DNA of 20,937 bases, taken from assembly GCA_023418055.1 (NCBI GenBank), contig JAEZDP010000465.1, positions 1 to 20,937 of the forward strand. The letters run 5' to 3'. A model generated the notes under the pieces. That model saw nothing but the letters and a program-made list of their open reading frames with translations. It did not search any database and was not told the DNA's origin. Position numbers and translations under genes: made by a program. Positions 14,698 through 20,937 of the stretch are shown here, one piece after another. The stretch comes from Acidobacteriota bacterium (GTDB taxonomy: Bacteria > Acidobacteriota > Vicinamibacteria > Vicinamibacterales > Vicinamibacteraceae). Every line of letters begins with the position of its first letter. Positions within the stretch are counted from its first letter, which is position 1.

Positions 14698-15267
14698 ATG
14701 GCCGATGACGTGAACACCACAGACGCGCCATCGTCGTCGCTTGCGACGCTGGTCGAGCATCATCGGGCTTTCCTGCAGTTCCTCGAACGGCGGGTGGGCT
14801 CGACCGAAACCGCCGAAGACATCCTCCAGGAGGCCTTTGGTCGGGCCGTCACCCAGATGAGCACGCTGCGCGACGATGAGTCGGCCGTGGCGTGGTTCTA
14901 CCGGGTGCTGCGCAACGCCGTCATCGACCACCACAGACGGCATGCGGCCGCGGATCGTGCGCTCCAGCGGTTCGCGGCAGATCTCGACGCCAGCACGCCG
15001 CCACCAGAAGTGGCCAGCGAGGTGTGCGCGTGCGTGCTGCGGCTGGCGGACGGCCTCGCGCCCTCGTATGCCGAAGCGCTGCGCGACATCGACGTCCACG
15101 GGATGTCGGTGAAGGACTACGCCGCCAGGCACGGGCTGTCGCCGGGCAACGCAGCCGTGCGGGTCTTCCGCGCGCGGCGGGCGTTGCGAGCCCAGGTGAT
15201 CGCGGCGTGCGGCACGTGCGCCGAACACGGCTGCATGGACTGCGCCTGCACGCGTGCGCGACGCTGA
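14698..15267 (+). CDS. ECF sigma factor with C-terminal cysteine-rich domain (CorE/ECF44-like)
   Basis: 189 residues. Region sigma2 spans about 15-83 (LVEHHRAFLQFLERR, TAEDILQEAFGRAV, AWFYRVLRNAVIDHHRR). Region sigma4 spans about 112-167 (LAPSYAEALRDIDVHGMSVKDYAARHGLSPGNAAVRVFRARRAL). A CAC motif (C110, C112) lies between them, and the tail reads CGTCAEHGCMDCAC (C171, C174, H177, C179, C182, C184). This matches the design of the CorE group, in which a Cys-rich tail senses copper or other metals directly instead of an anti-sigma factor. No anti-sigma gene is adjacent, which fits. The start is ATG 14698 or 14689; neither has a Shine-Dalgarno, and TACGAT ends 7 nt before 14698. It is divergent from DUF305 and followed by a CxxC protein. 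Confidence 0.88.
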   Translation: MADDVNTTDAPSSSLATLVEHHRAFLQFLERRVGSTETAEDILQEAFGRAVTQMSTLRDDESAVAWFYRVLRNAVIDHHRRHAAADRALQRFAADLDASTPPPEVASEVCACVLRLADGLAPSYAEALRDIDVHGMSVKDYAARHGLSPGNAAVRVFRARRALRAQVIAACGTCAEHGCMDCACTRARR

Positions 15268-15290
15268 GCGGCACGACGGCCCCTGCCCCC

Positions 15291-15296
15291 TATACT
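15291..15296 (+). promoter_or_regulatory. -10 box TATACT for the 69-aa CxxC gene
   Basis: TATACT lies 26 bp before ATG 15323, just after the sigma factor stop, within TATACTCGCG as at tRNA-Leu. It suggests an independent promoter for the small gene; read-through from the sigma factor gene is equally possible. Confidence 0.4.
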
Positions 15297-15322
15297 CGCG
15301 ACGAAAGAGTGCGATTCAGACG

Positions 15323-15532
15323 ATGAGCTACTGTGAACACTGTGCGGGACAACGATTCGACCGCGCGCAGGTGCTGCGCGCGCTGCGCGCCATGCGACGC
15401 AGCCTGCGCCACCACGGACGCCCCAGCCAGGCCGAGGTCGCGCTGACGGCGGCCATCCAGACCGTGCGCGACCTCGAGATCCCGCACATGGAGCTCGACG
15501 AGGTGGACGTGGACGACCGCGTGGTGCACTGA
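15323..15532 (+). CDS. small CxxC protein, unknown function
   Basis: 69 residues starting MSYCEHCAGQRFD, with a single CxxC pair (C4, C7), then an arginine-rich helical stretch (RAQVLRALRAMRRSLRHH) and an acidic C-terminal end (ELDEVDVDDRVVH). One CxxC could bind metal only as a dimer or together with the histidines HH near residue 29-35. I do not recognise the family. It lies 55 bp after the Cys-tailed ECF sigma factor and 7 nt before the winged-helix gene on the same strand. The Shine-Dalgarno is weak. A longer start upstream (15254) would overlap the sigma factor gene and is less likely. Support for it being real is the codon-third-position G/C pattern and tight packing. Confidence 0.65.
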   Translation: MSYCEHCAGQRFDRAQVLRALRAMRRSLRHHGRPSQAEVALTAAIQTVRDLEIPHMELDEVDVDDRVVH

Positions 15533-15539
15533 CCTGCCC

Positions 15540-16640
15540 GTGCGGACGCGAACCGACATCGTCGCGCGCCGGCTGCACAACCAGCGCGTCGAGCACCCCG
15601 GTTCGCGGTCGCCGGTACGCCTGGTCGAGTGGTTCGGCGCGGTGCAGGCCCAGGAGTATGGTCCGGCTCGATGGGGCCTCGGCCTGCGTCTGCCCGAAGG
15701 CACGCTCGACACCGACATCACCCGGGCCTTCGACACGGGCCGCCTGCTTCGCACGCATGTCCTACGGCCCACGTGGCACTTCGTGACGCCGGCGGACATC
15801 CGCTGGATGCTCGAGTTGACCGCGCCGCGCATCCAGAACGCCATGCGGCCGTACAACCGCGCGCTGGAACTCGATCCGCCCACGCTCGCCAGGGCCATCC
15901 GCGTCTGCGAGCGCGTCCTCCGCGACGGACGGCACCTGACGCGTCTGGAACTGAGTGCAGCCTTCCGGGAGGTGGGCATCGAGGCCCGCAGCCAGCGCCT
16001 GGCGCACCTCGTCATGCATGCTGAACTCGAAGGCGTGATCTGCAGCGGACCTCGACGGGGCTCGTCGTTCACCTACGGCCTGCTCGCCGAGCGGGCGCCT
16101 GGCGCCCGTCGCCTCGATCGCGACACCGCGCTCGCCACCCTCACCCGACGGTTCTTCCGCAGCCACGGTCCAGCGACGGTGAAAGATGCCGCGTGGTGGT
16201 CGGGTCTGCCCGGAAAGGACATCACCCGTGGGCTCGACATCATCCGCGCGAAGCGCCATGAGATGGACGGTCTGACCTACTGGTCGGTCGGACGCAGCAC
16301 GGCCGCCGCCGCGTCGCCCCGCGCAGGGAGTGCGACGGAACCTGCCATCCACCTGCTGCCGATCTATGACGAATATCTGGTGGCCTACCGCGACCGCGTC
16401 GCGGTGCCACACGGTACCGCCACCGACGCGTCAGGCGGTGGCGCCGTGCTCTTCCAGCACGTGCTCCTCATCGATGGCAAGGTCGCCGGCACATGGCGGC
16501 TACGCCGCCCGGCATCGGCGCCGGGCATCGACGTGTATCCCCGCGTGCCGCTCGCGGCTGGGGAGCGCGCAGGCGTCGAGCGTGCCGCCGAGCGTTACGC
16601 GCGCTTTCTCGGCGTGCCCGTCGATGTCACGGTCCGCTGA
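15540..16640 (+). CDS. winged-helix DNA-binding protein, AlkZ-like (HTH_42 family)
   Basis: 366 residues. The opening RRLHNQRVEHP..LVEWFGAVQAQEYGPARWGLGLR, the central THVLRPTWHFVTPADIRWML, the segment RFFRSHGPATVKDAAWWSGL and the closing LLPIYDEYLVAYRDR are hallmarks of the HTH_42 family. The QAQ at residues 36-38 corresponds to the catalytic QxQ of AlkZ, a DNA glycosylase that unhooks bulky or crosslinked adenine/guanine adducts. E. coli YcaQ is a relative. A role in repair of alkylated DNA is therefore plausible but not proven for this branch. The GTG start at 15540 lies 7 nt after the CxxC gene stop, with no visible Shine-Dalgarno. It is convergent with the LRR gene (11 bp). Confidence 0.87.
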   Translation: MRTRTDIVARRLHNQRVEHPGSRSPVRLVEWFGAVQAQEYGPARWGLGLRLPEGTLDTDITRAFDTGRLLRTHVLRPTWHFVTPADIRWMLELTAPRIQNAMRPYNRALELDPPTLARAIRVCERVLRDGRHLTRLELSAAFREVGIEARSQRLAHLVMHAELEGVICSGPRRGSSFTYGLLAERAPGARRLDRDTALATLTRRFFRSHGPATVKDAAWWSGLPGKDITRGLDIIRAKRHEMDGLTYWSVGRSTAAAASPRAGSATEPAIHLLPIYDEYLVAYRDRVAVPHGTATDASGGGAVLFQHVLLIDGKVAGTWRLRRPASAPGIDVYPRVPLAAGERAGVERAAERYARFLGVPVDVTVR

Positions 16641-16651
16641 GGGTCGCGCGT

Positions 16652-18055
16652 CTACGCCTCGATGTCGACGTCCACGGTCACCGCAAACCCCTGCTGCACC
16701 GCGGGGGTGACGCCCCGGCTGTTCACGCGGAGCCGTTCGAGCCGTGGCAATCGGGTCAGGTGCGCAATGCCGGCATTGGTCAACGCGTGGCAGTTGTCGA
16801 AGGTGACACGTTCGAGGGCTTCGATCTGCGCGAGCACCTGGGGCGTGCGGTCGGTGATGGCGGTGTAGCTGTTGAAGTACGCCCGCAGTGACGGCAGACC
16901 GACGAGATGCTCCGTGGCGGCGTCGGACGTGTCGCGACAGTACATGAGCACCAGTGATTCCAGCGCAGTGCACCGGCCGACGTACCGATAACCCGCATCG
17001 GGGACGTCCATCGGCATCAACTCGCGCAGCGCCGGAAAGCGAGGCAGCGCCGCCAGCCCCTCCTCTCCGACGTTCAGGCAACTGACCGACAGCGCCCGCA
17101 GCGTCGGCATCTCTGAGAGCGCGAGGAAGCCCCGCGTGCCGAGGTTGTGGCACCTCCGGCCCCAGATGTACTCGATCGAGGTGGACCGGGCCAGCGCCGC
17201 GAATCCGCCATCGCCAGCCGTGGTGTCCTGCGCGCCGAGAAAGCGCAGGCGCGGCATCGCGGCGATGTGCGGCATCCAGTCGTCCTTCGCATCGGCGGCG
17301 AGCCAGCCGAGTCGTGGGAGGGGGATGAGCGACCGCATGCCCTCGGGCGTCAGCGACAGCTCACGTGCGTCGATGTCGAGGGCGAACAGTCCATCGAGCC
17401 CTTGCAGCCGTGCCAAGCCGCGATCGGAGATCTGCCCCCGCAGGCAGAGATGGTTCGGGCCCGCCTGATAGCTGAGCAACGCCATCGTCTCGGCACCGCC
17501 CTGCCACGTCTTGAACACGGGCCAGTCGTGGAACGCCGCGAGTCCCTCGTCGGTGAGCCCCTGGCCACTGTGGAAGGTGTGGAGTGAAGGCTTGCCTGCC
17601 AGCGCGCGAACCGCGCCGTCGCCGACGATGGTTCCGCCGAGATTGACGGCGCGCAGCCGGTCGCAGCCGCGGAGCGCGTCCACCCCCTCGTCGGTGATGT
17701 GTGTGCCCCACAGCGACAGCGACTCGAGCGACGGAAGCGTGCGCATCACCCCGAGAGCGGCATCGGTGATGGCGGTGCCCCCGAGGTCCAGGTGCCGCAG
17801 GGCGGTGTGGCCCGCGAGCGCGCGCACACCCTCGTCGCCGACCGCGCGGGCGCCCGAGACATCCAGGCGCTCCAGGTGCTCGACGTGCCGCAACTCCGCA
17901 AGCATGGCGTCGGTCATCGGGCCGCCCGCCTCGAGCCCCGTCCCTGTCGTGTGCCGCAGCGTATCCAGGGCAACGGCCCAGTCGCGCGTCTTCAGCAAGG
18001 GACGGTCGTCTGCGGCAGCGTCCGCGCGCACGATCCGCATCGGCTGAAGGGTCAT
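16652..18055 (-). CDS. leucine-rich repeat protein (RNI-like)
   Basis: 467 residues from ATG 18055. Repeats of about 24 residues follow the ribonuclease-inhibitor-like pattern L..L.L.GT.ITDEGV.AL: examples are HLERLDVSGARAVGDEGV, LRHLDLGGTAITDAAL and LESLSLWGTHITDEGV. The N-terminal and C-terminal thirds are regular; the middle (about 185-330, with RGQISDRGLARLQGLDGL and IEYIWGRRCHNLGTRGFLAL) is looser. No signal peptide or membrane segment is seen, so it is probably cytosolic and a protein-binding solenoid. No enzymatic domain is attached. The first 30 residues (MTLQPMRIVRADAAADDRPLL) are not repeats. There is no convincing Shine-Dalgarno, and the start could be the second Met five codons on. 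Partners are unknown. Confidence 0.83.
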   Translation of the reverse strand: MTLQPMRIVRADAAADDRPLLKTRDWAVALDTLRHTTGTGLEAGGPMTDAMLAELRHVEHLERLDVSGARAVGDEGVRALAGHTALRHLDLGGTAITDAALGVMRTLPSLESLSLWGTHITDEGVDALRGCDRLRAVNLGGTIVGDGAVRALAGKPSLHTFHSGQGLTDEGLAAFHDWPVFKTWQGGAETMALLSYQAGPNHLCLRGQISDRGLARLQGLDGLFALDIDARELSLTPEGMRSLIPLPRLGWLAADAKDDWMPHIAAMPRLRFLGAQDTTAGDGGFAALARSTSIEYIWGRRCHNLGTRGFLALSEMPTLRALSVSCLNVGEEGLAALPRFPALRELMPMDVPDAGYRYVGRCTALESLVLMYCRDTSDAATEHLVGLPSLRAYFNSYTAITDRTPQVLAQIEALERVTFDNCHALTNAGIAHLTRLPRLERLRVNSRGVTPAVQQGFAVTVDVDIEA

Positions 18056-18150
18056 GGGGATACCCGGGGTCCGCTGACGACAGGCCAGATCACGGCGCCG
18101 ACCTCGCACGCCATTGGTGCGCGGCCGGCCGCCGGGACCCTCACACTCGA

Positions 18151-20334
18151 CTACGCCGCGAGATCGAAGCGATCGAGGTTCATCACCTTCGTCCAGGCAG
18201 CGACGAAGTCACGCACGAACTTCTCCTCGGAATCCGAGCAGGCATACACCTCGGCCAGCGCCCGCAGTTCCGAGTTGGAGCCGAAGACGAGGTCGACGCG
18301 GCTCGCGGTCCACCGGGGATCGCCCTTCTGACGGCAGCAGCCTTCGAAGGCCGTGGCCTCTTCGGACGTGGGCGTCCACTGCGTGCCCATGTCCAGCAGG
18401 TTGACGAAGAAGTCGTTGGTGAGCGTCTCGGGGCGCTTGGTGAAGACCCCGTGGTCGCCCTGCCCGGAGTTGACGCGCAGCACACGCAGCCCGCCAATGA
18501 GCGCGGTCATCTCGGGAGCGCTCAGCGTCAGGCGGAACGCGCGCTCGATGAGCAGATGCTCGGCCGGCACGTCGTGTCCCTCGCCGATGTAGTTGCGGAA
18601 GCCATCGGCATCGGGCTCGAGCACCGCGAAGGACTCGACGTCGGTCTGCTCCTGCGTCGCGTCCGTGCGACCAGGGCTGAAGGGCACGATCACCTCGTGC
18701 CCCGCAGCCTTCGCGGCCTTCTCGACGGCCGCGCAGCCGCCGAGCACGATGAGGTCGGCCAGCGACACCTGCTTCGACTCGGCAGCGTGCGCCTCGTTGA
18801 ACGTCTGCTGGATACCTTCGAGCACTTTCAGCACCCTGGCCAGTTCGGGCGGGTTGTTGACGGCCCAGTCCTTCTGCGGCGCCAGCCGGATACGCGCGCC
18901 GTTGGCCCCGCCGCGCTTGTCGGTGCCGCGGAACGACGAGGCCGAGGCCCAGGCGGTGGAGGCCAGCTGCGAAACGGAGAGACCCGACGCGAGAATCGTC
19001 TCCTTCAGGGTGGCGGCATCACTCGCGTCGATGAGCGCATGGGTGACCGGCGGCACGGGGTCCTGCCAGATCTGCGGCTCGCGCGGCACTTCAGGGCCGA
19101 GGTAGCGCGAAATGGGCCCCATGTCGCGGTGGGTCAGCTTGAACCACGCCTTCGCGAACGCGTCGGCGAACACGTCAGGGTTCTCGTAGTAGTGCCGCGA
19201 GATCTTCTCGTACACCGGGTCGAAACGGAGCGCGAGGTCGGTCGTCAACATGCCGGGCGCAATCTTGCGCGACGGGTCGTGCGCGTGTGGCACCGTGCCT
19301 TCACCGGCGCCATTCTTCGGCTTCCATTGCTTGGCGCCCGCCGGGCTCTCGGTGAGTTCCCACTCGTACTCGAAGAGGTGCCTGAAGAAGTCGTTGCTCC
19401 AGCGCACAGGCGTGGTCGTCCAGGTCACCTCGAGTCCGCTCGTGATGGCGTGTGCGCCGACACCCGTCTCGTAGCCGCCCTTCCAGCCGAAGCCCTGCTC
19501 CTCGAGGTTGCCGCCCTCGGGCTCCCGCCCGACATGCGTCGCCGGCGCCGCGCCGTGGGTCTTGCCGCACGTGTGCCCACCGGCAATCAGCGCGACGGTC
19601 TCTTCGTCGTTCATCGCCATGCGGCGGAACGTCTCACGGATGTCGCGTGCCGCGGCTACGGGGTCGGGGTTGCCGTTGGGCCCTTCCGGGTTGACGTAGA
19701 TGAGGCCCATCTGCACGGCCGCCAGCGGGTTGGCCAGCTGCCGGTCACCGCTATAGCGCTCGTCGCCCAGCCAGGTCGCCTCCGATCCCCAGTTGACGTC
19801 CTCCGGCTCCCACACGTCACGTCGTCCACCCGCGAAGCCGTAAGTCTTGAACCCCATCGACTCGAGCGCGACGTTGCCGGTCAGGATGATGAGGTCGGCC
19901 CACGACAGCTTGCGCCCGTACTTCTGCTTGACCGGCCACAGGAGCCGGCGGGCCTTGTCGATGTTCGCGTTGTCAGGCCAGCTGCCGAGCGGGGCGAAGC
20001 GGATCTGGCCGGACCCCGCGCCGCCACGGCCGTCGTGAATGCGGTAGGTGCCGGCACTGTGCCACGCCATCCGGATGAACAAACCGCCATAGTGGCCGAA
20101 GTCGGCCGGCCACCAGGGCTGCGAGTCGGTCATCACGGCCTCGATGTCCTTCTTCACGGCTGCGAGGTCGAGCGAGAGGAATTCGGCGGCGTAGTCGAAG
20201 TCCTCGTCCATGGGGTTGCCCTTGGGATGGTTGGTGTGCAGCGAGGCGAGATTCAAGCGATCCGGCCACCACTCCGTGTTGCTGCGACCCACACGCGCCT
20301 TGCTCGAGAACGGGCACTTCTGAACGTTGTCCAT
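18151..20334 (-). CDS. katG: catalase-peroxidase
   Basis: 727 residues, full length, with both haem-peroxidase-like halves. The distal site is RMAWHSAGTYR (Arg88, Trp91, His92). Tyr213 in LIYVNPEGP and Met239 in RRMAMND complete the Met-Tyr-Trp adduct needed for catalase activity. The proximal haem ligand is His254 in IAGGHTCGKTHG. Each residue is 16 lower than in Mycobacterium tuberculosis KatG. The enzyme removes hydrogen peroxide in the cytoplasm. The ATG at 20334 is 1 nt after the fur stop (TGACATG), with AGAGG 8 nt upstream, so it is co-transcribed and coupled with fur, as in actinobacterial furA-katG operons. No truncation or frameshift is seen. Confidence 0.97.
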   Translation of the reverse strand: MDNVQKCPFSSKARVGRSNTEWWPDRLNLASLHTNHPKGNPMDEDFDYAAEFLSLDLAAVKKDIEAVMTDSQPWWPADFGHYGGLFIRMAWHSAGTYRIHDGRGGAGSGQIRFAPLGSWPDNANIDKARRLLWPVKQKYGRKLSWADLIILTGNVALESMGFKTYGFAGGRRDVWEPEDVNWGSEATWLGDERYSGDRQLANPLAAVQMGLIYVNPEGPNGNPDPVAAARDIRETFRRMAMNDEETVALIAGGHTCGKTHGAAPATHVGREPEGGNLEEQGFGWKGGYETGVGAHAITSGLEVTWTTTPVRWSNDFFRHLFEYEWELTESPAGAKQWKPKNGAGEGTVPHAHDPSRKIAPGMLTTDLALRFDPVYEKISRHYYENPDVFADAFAKAWFKLTHRDMGPISRYLGPEVPREPQIWQDPVPPVTHALIDASDAATLKETILASGLSVSQLASTAWASASSFRGTDKRGGANGARIRLAPQKDWAVNNPPELARVLKVLEGIQQTFNEAHAAESKQVSLADLIVLGGCAAVEKAAKAAGHEVIVPFSPGRTDATQEQTDVESFAVLEPDADGFRNYIGEGHDVPAEHLLIERAFRLTLSAPEMTALIGGLRVLRVNSGQGDHGVFTKRPETLTNDFFVNLLDMGTQWTPTSEEATAFEGCCRQKGDPRWTASRVDLVFGSNSELRALAEVYACSDSEEKFVRDFVAAWTKVMNLDRFDLAA

Positions 20335-20335
20335 G

Positions 20336-20836
20336 TCACTGGCCTCTGGGTGACCGGCGCGGGCGCCGGCGGTTGGTGCGGGATGCGCTCGGGGCGTCTG
20401 CCGGCGCGGCATCCTGCGACGGGTGTTCCAGGCAGTCGGGGCAGCGGCCCCAGTACGCCACTTCCGCTTCGTCGATTTCGTAGCCCTGCCCCGCAGCCGG
20501 CGTCAGGCACGGGGCGTCCCCGGTCGCGCAGTCCACATCGACGACCCGGCCGCAGCTGCGGCAGACGAGATGGTGGTGGTTGTCGCCGACGCGATCTTCG
20601 AAGCGCGCCGGCGATCCGGAGGGCTGGATGCGCCGGATCAGTCCCTGAGAGACGAGGAGCCCGAGCGCGTCGTAGACCGATTGCAGCGAGATGGCGCCGA
20701 TCTCGGTCCGGACCGCTTCCGCGACGGCGTCGGCGGTGATGTGCGGCTGGCCGGCGACCGCGCGCAGTACTGCCAGCCGCTGCGCCGTCACCTGGATACC
20801 GCGTTCGCGAAGGAGCGCAGCCGGTTCCCGTTCCAT
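20336..20836 (-). CDS. Fur family peroxide/metal regulator, PerR-like, of the katG operon
   Basis: 166 residues. The N-terminal winged helix (about 5-75) includes VTAQRLAVLRAV and the recognition helix AISLQSVYDALGLLVSQGLI. The metal region reads RFEDRVGDNHHHLVCRSCGRVVDVD: His87-89 form part of the regulatory site, and CRSC (C92, C95) with CPDC (C132, C135) make the structural zinc site. An Asp (D100) stands where B. subtilis PerR has Asp104 and Fur has Glu, so a peroxide-sensing role is favoured; its place in front of katG agrees. The C-terminus after residue 140 is a basic, Pro/Arg-rich tail. The ATG at 20836 follows a tandem palindromic operator, so it probably represses its own operon. 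Confidence 0.93.
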   Translation of the reverse strand: MEREPAALLRERGIQVTAQRLAVLRAVAGQPHITADAVAEAVRTEIGAISLQSVYDALGLLVSQGLIRRIQPSGSPARFEDRVGDNHHHLVCRSCGRVVDVDCATGDAPCLTPAAGQGYEIDEAEVAYWGRCPDCLEHPSQDAAPADAPSASRTNRRRPRRSPRGQ

Positions 20837-20846
20837 CGAAGTTGGT

Positions 20847-20876
20847 AGCTTACCTCAAATATTGGAGTGACTCAAA
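20847..20876 (-). promoter_or_regulatory. fur-katG promoter
   Basis: On the minus strand, TTTGAG (20871-20876) and TAAGCT (20847-20852) are separated by 18 bp and give a plausible -35/-10 pair. The ATG is only 10 nt past the -10, so the leader would be a few nucleotides at most. The operator repeats overlap the -35 and the spacer. Confidence 0.45.
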
Positions 20877-20882
20877 TATTTG
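20855..20882. promoter_or_regulatory. tandem AT-rich palindromic operator (probable PerR/Fur box)
   Basis: TCAAATATT occurs twice in direct orientation (20855-20863 and 20872-20880), 17 bp apart. The second lies in a perfect palindrome CAAATATTTG (20873-20882); the first lies in the imperfect palindrome CTCAAATATTGGAG (20854-20867). It stands out as AT-rich in GC-rich surroundings, directly upstream of fur. Confidence 0.7.
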
Positions 20883-20937
20883 TGGCGAGCCAGGAACCCG
20901 GCCGGCGGCAGCCTTACGCCTGCGCGTGCTTCATCAC

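Noticed and set aside
18121..18132. Perfect 12-bp palindrome GCGGCCGGCCGC downstream of katG
   Set aside because: It has no loop for a hairpin and no T-run, and GC-only palindromes of this size are not surprising in such DNA; not called as a terminator.
18451..20739. A 762-codon open frame on the plus strand opposite katG and fur
   Set aside because: It is antisense to two unmistakable genes with full family motifs; its translation is Arg/Val/Gly-rich low-complexity sequence with no recognisable domain, as expected for a mirror frame in GC-rich DNA.
20914..20937. Possible last eight codons (VMKHAQA and a stop) of a minus-strand gene entering from the right edge
   Set aside because: Seven residues cannot support a gene or a family; any frame could give this by chance.

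Overview
The window is high-GC bacterial chromosome (by eye about two-thirds G+C) with many GTG starts, short intergenic gaps and mostly housekeeping or stress genes. There is no phage, plasmid, transposase or CRISPR signature. The gene mix (CarD, Rex, a LytS/LytTR pair, a BHMT-MTHFR fusion, Fur-KatG, DUF4126, a secreted SAM methyltransferase) and the tandem 7-8 bp intergenic repeats are consistent with Acidobacteriota, possibly the Vicinamibacterales. This placement is inferred from impression, not from a search.

Layout. (1) 1-3012, minus strand: a run nuoI, homocysteine methyltransferase/MTHFR fusion, then a PmtA-like phospholipid methyltransferase that leaves the window. Together they connect a complex I-type Fe-S protein, methionine regeneration and a SAM-using enzyme. 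(2) 3092-3208: two adjacent short-repeat tracts. (3) 3229-6006, plus strand: 5TM histidine kinase, LytTR response regulator and signal peptidase I. (4) 6034-9686, minus strand: rex, moaC, an AMP-forming acyl-CoA ligase and ferritin, tightly packed except for a heptamer tract between moaC and the ligase. (5) 9742-10893, plus: a secreted Big_5-type protein of unknown role. (6) 10912-13087, minus: carD, a terminator-like hairpin, plsC and a DUF4126 membrane protein. (7) 13309-14135, plus: a signal-peptide-bearing methyltransferase, an octamer tract and tRNA-Leu(CAA). (8) 14178-15532: a DUF305 membrane protein divergent from an ECF sigma factor with a Cys-rich tail, then a 69-aa CxxC protein; this looks like a metal-responsive locus. 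(9) 15540-16640, plus: an AlkZ-like winged-helix protein. (10) 16652-18055, minus: an RNI-type leucine-rich repeat protein. (11) 18151-20836, minus: a PerR-like fur followed by katG, with a tandem AT-rich palindromic operator upstream.

The items most worth a second look are the four families of tandem 7-8 bp repeats confined to gene junctions; the sigma factor/DUF305/CxxC cluster; the fur-katG operator; several genes whose TAnnnT -10 box sits 5-10 nt before the start codon with no Shine-Dalgarno (possible leaderless mRNAs); and the stand-alone nuoI leading a one-carbon operon.
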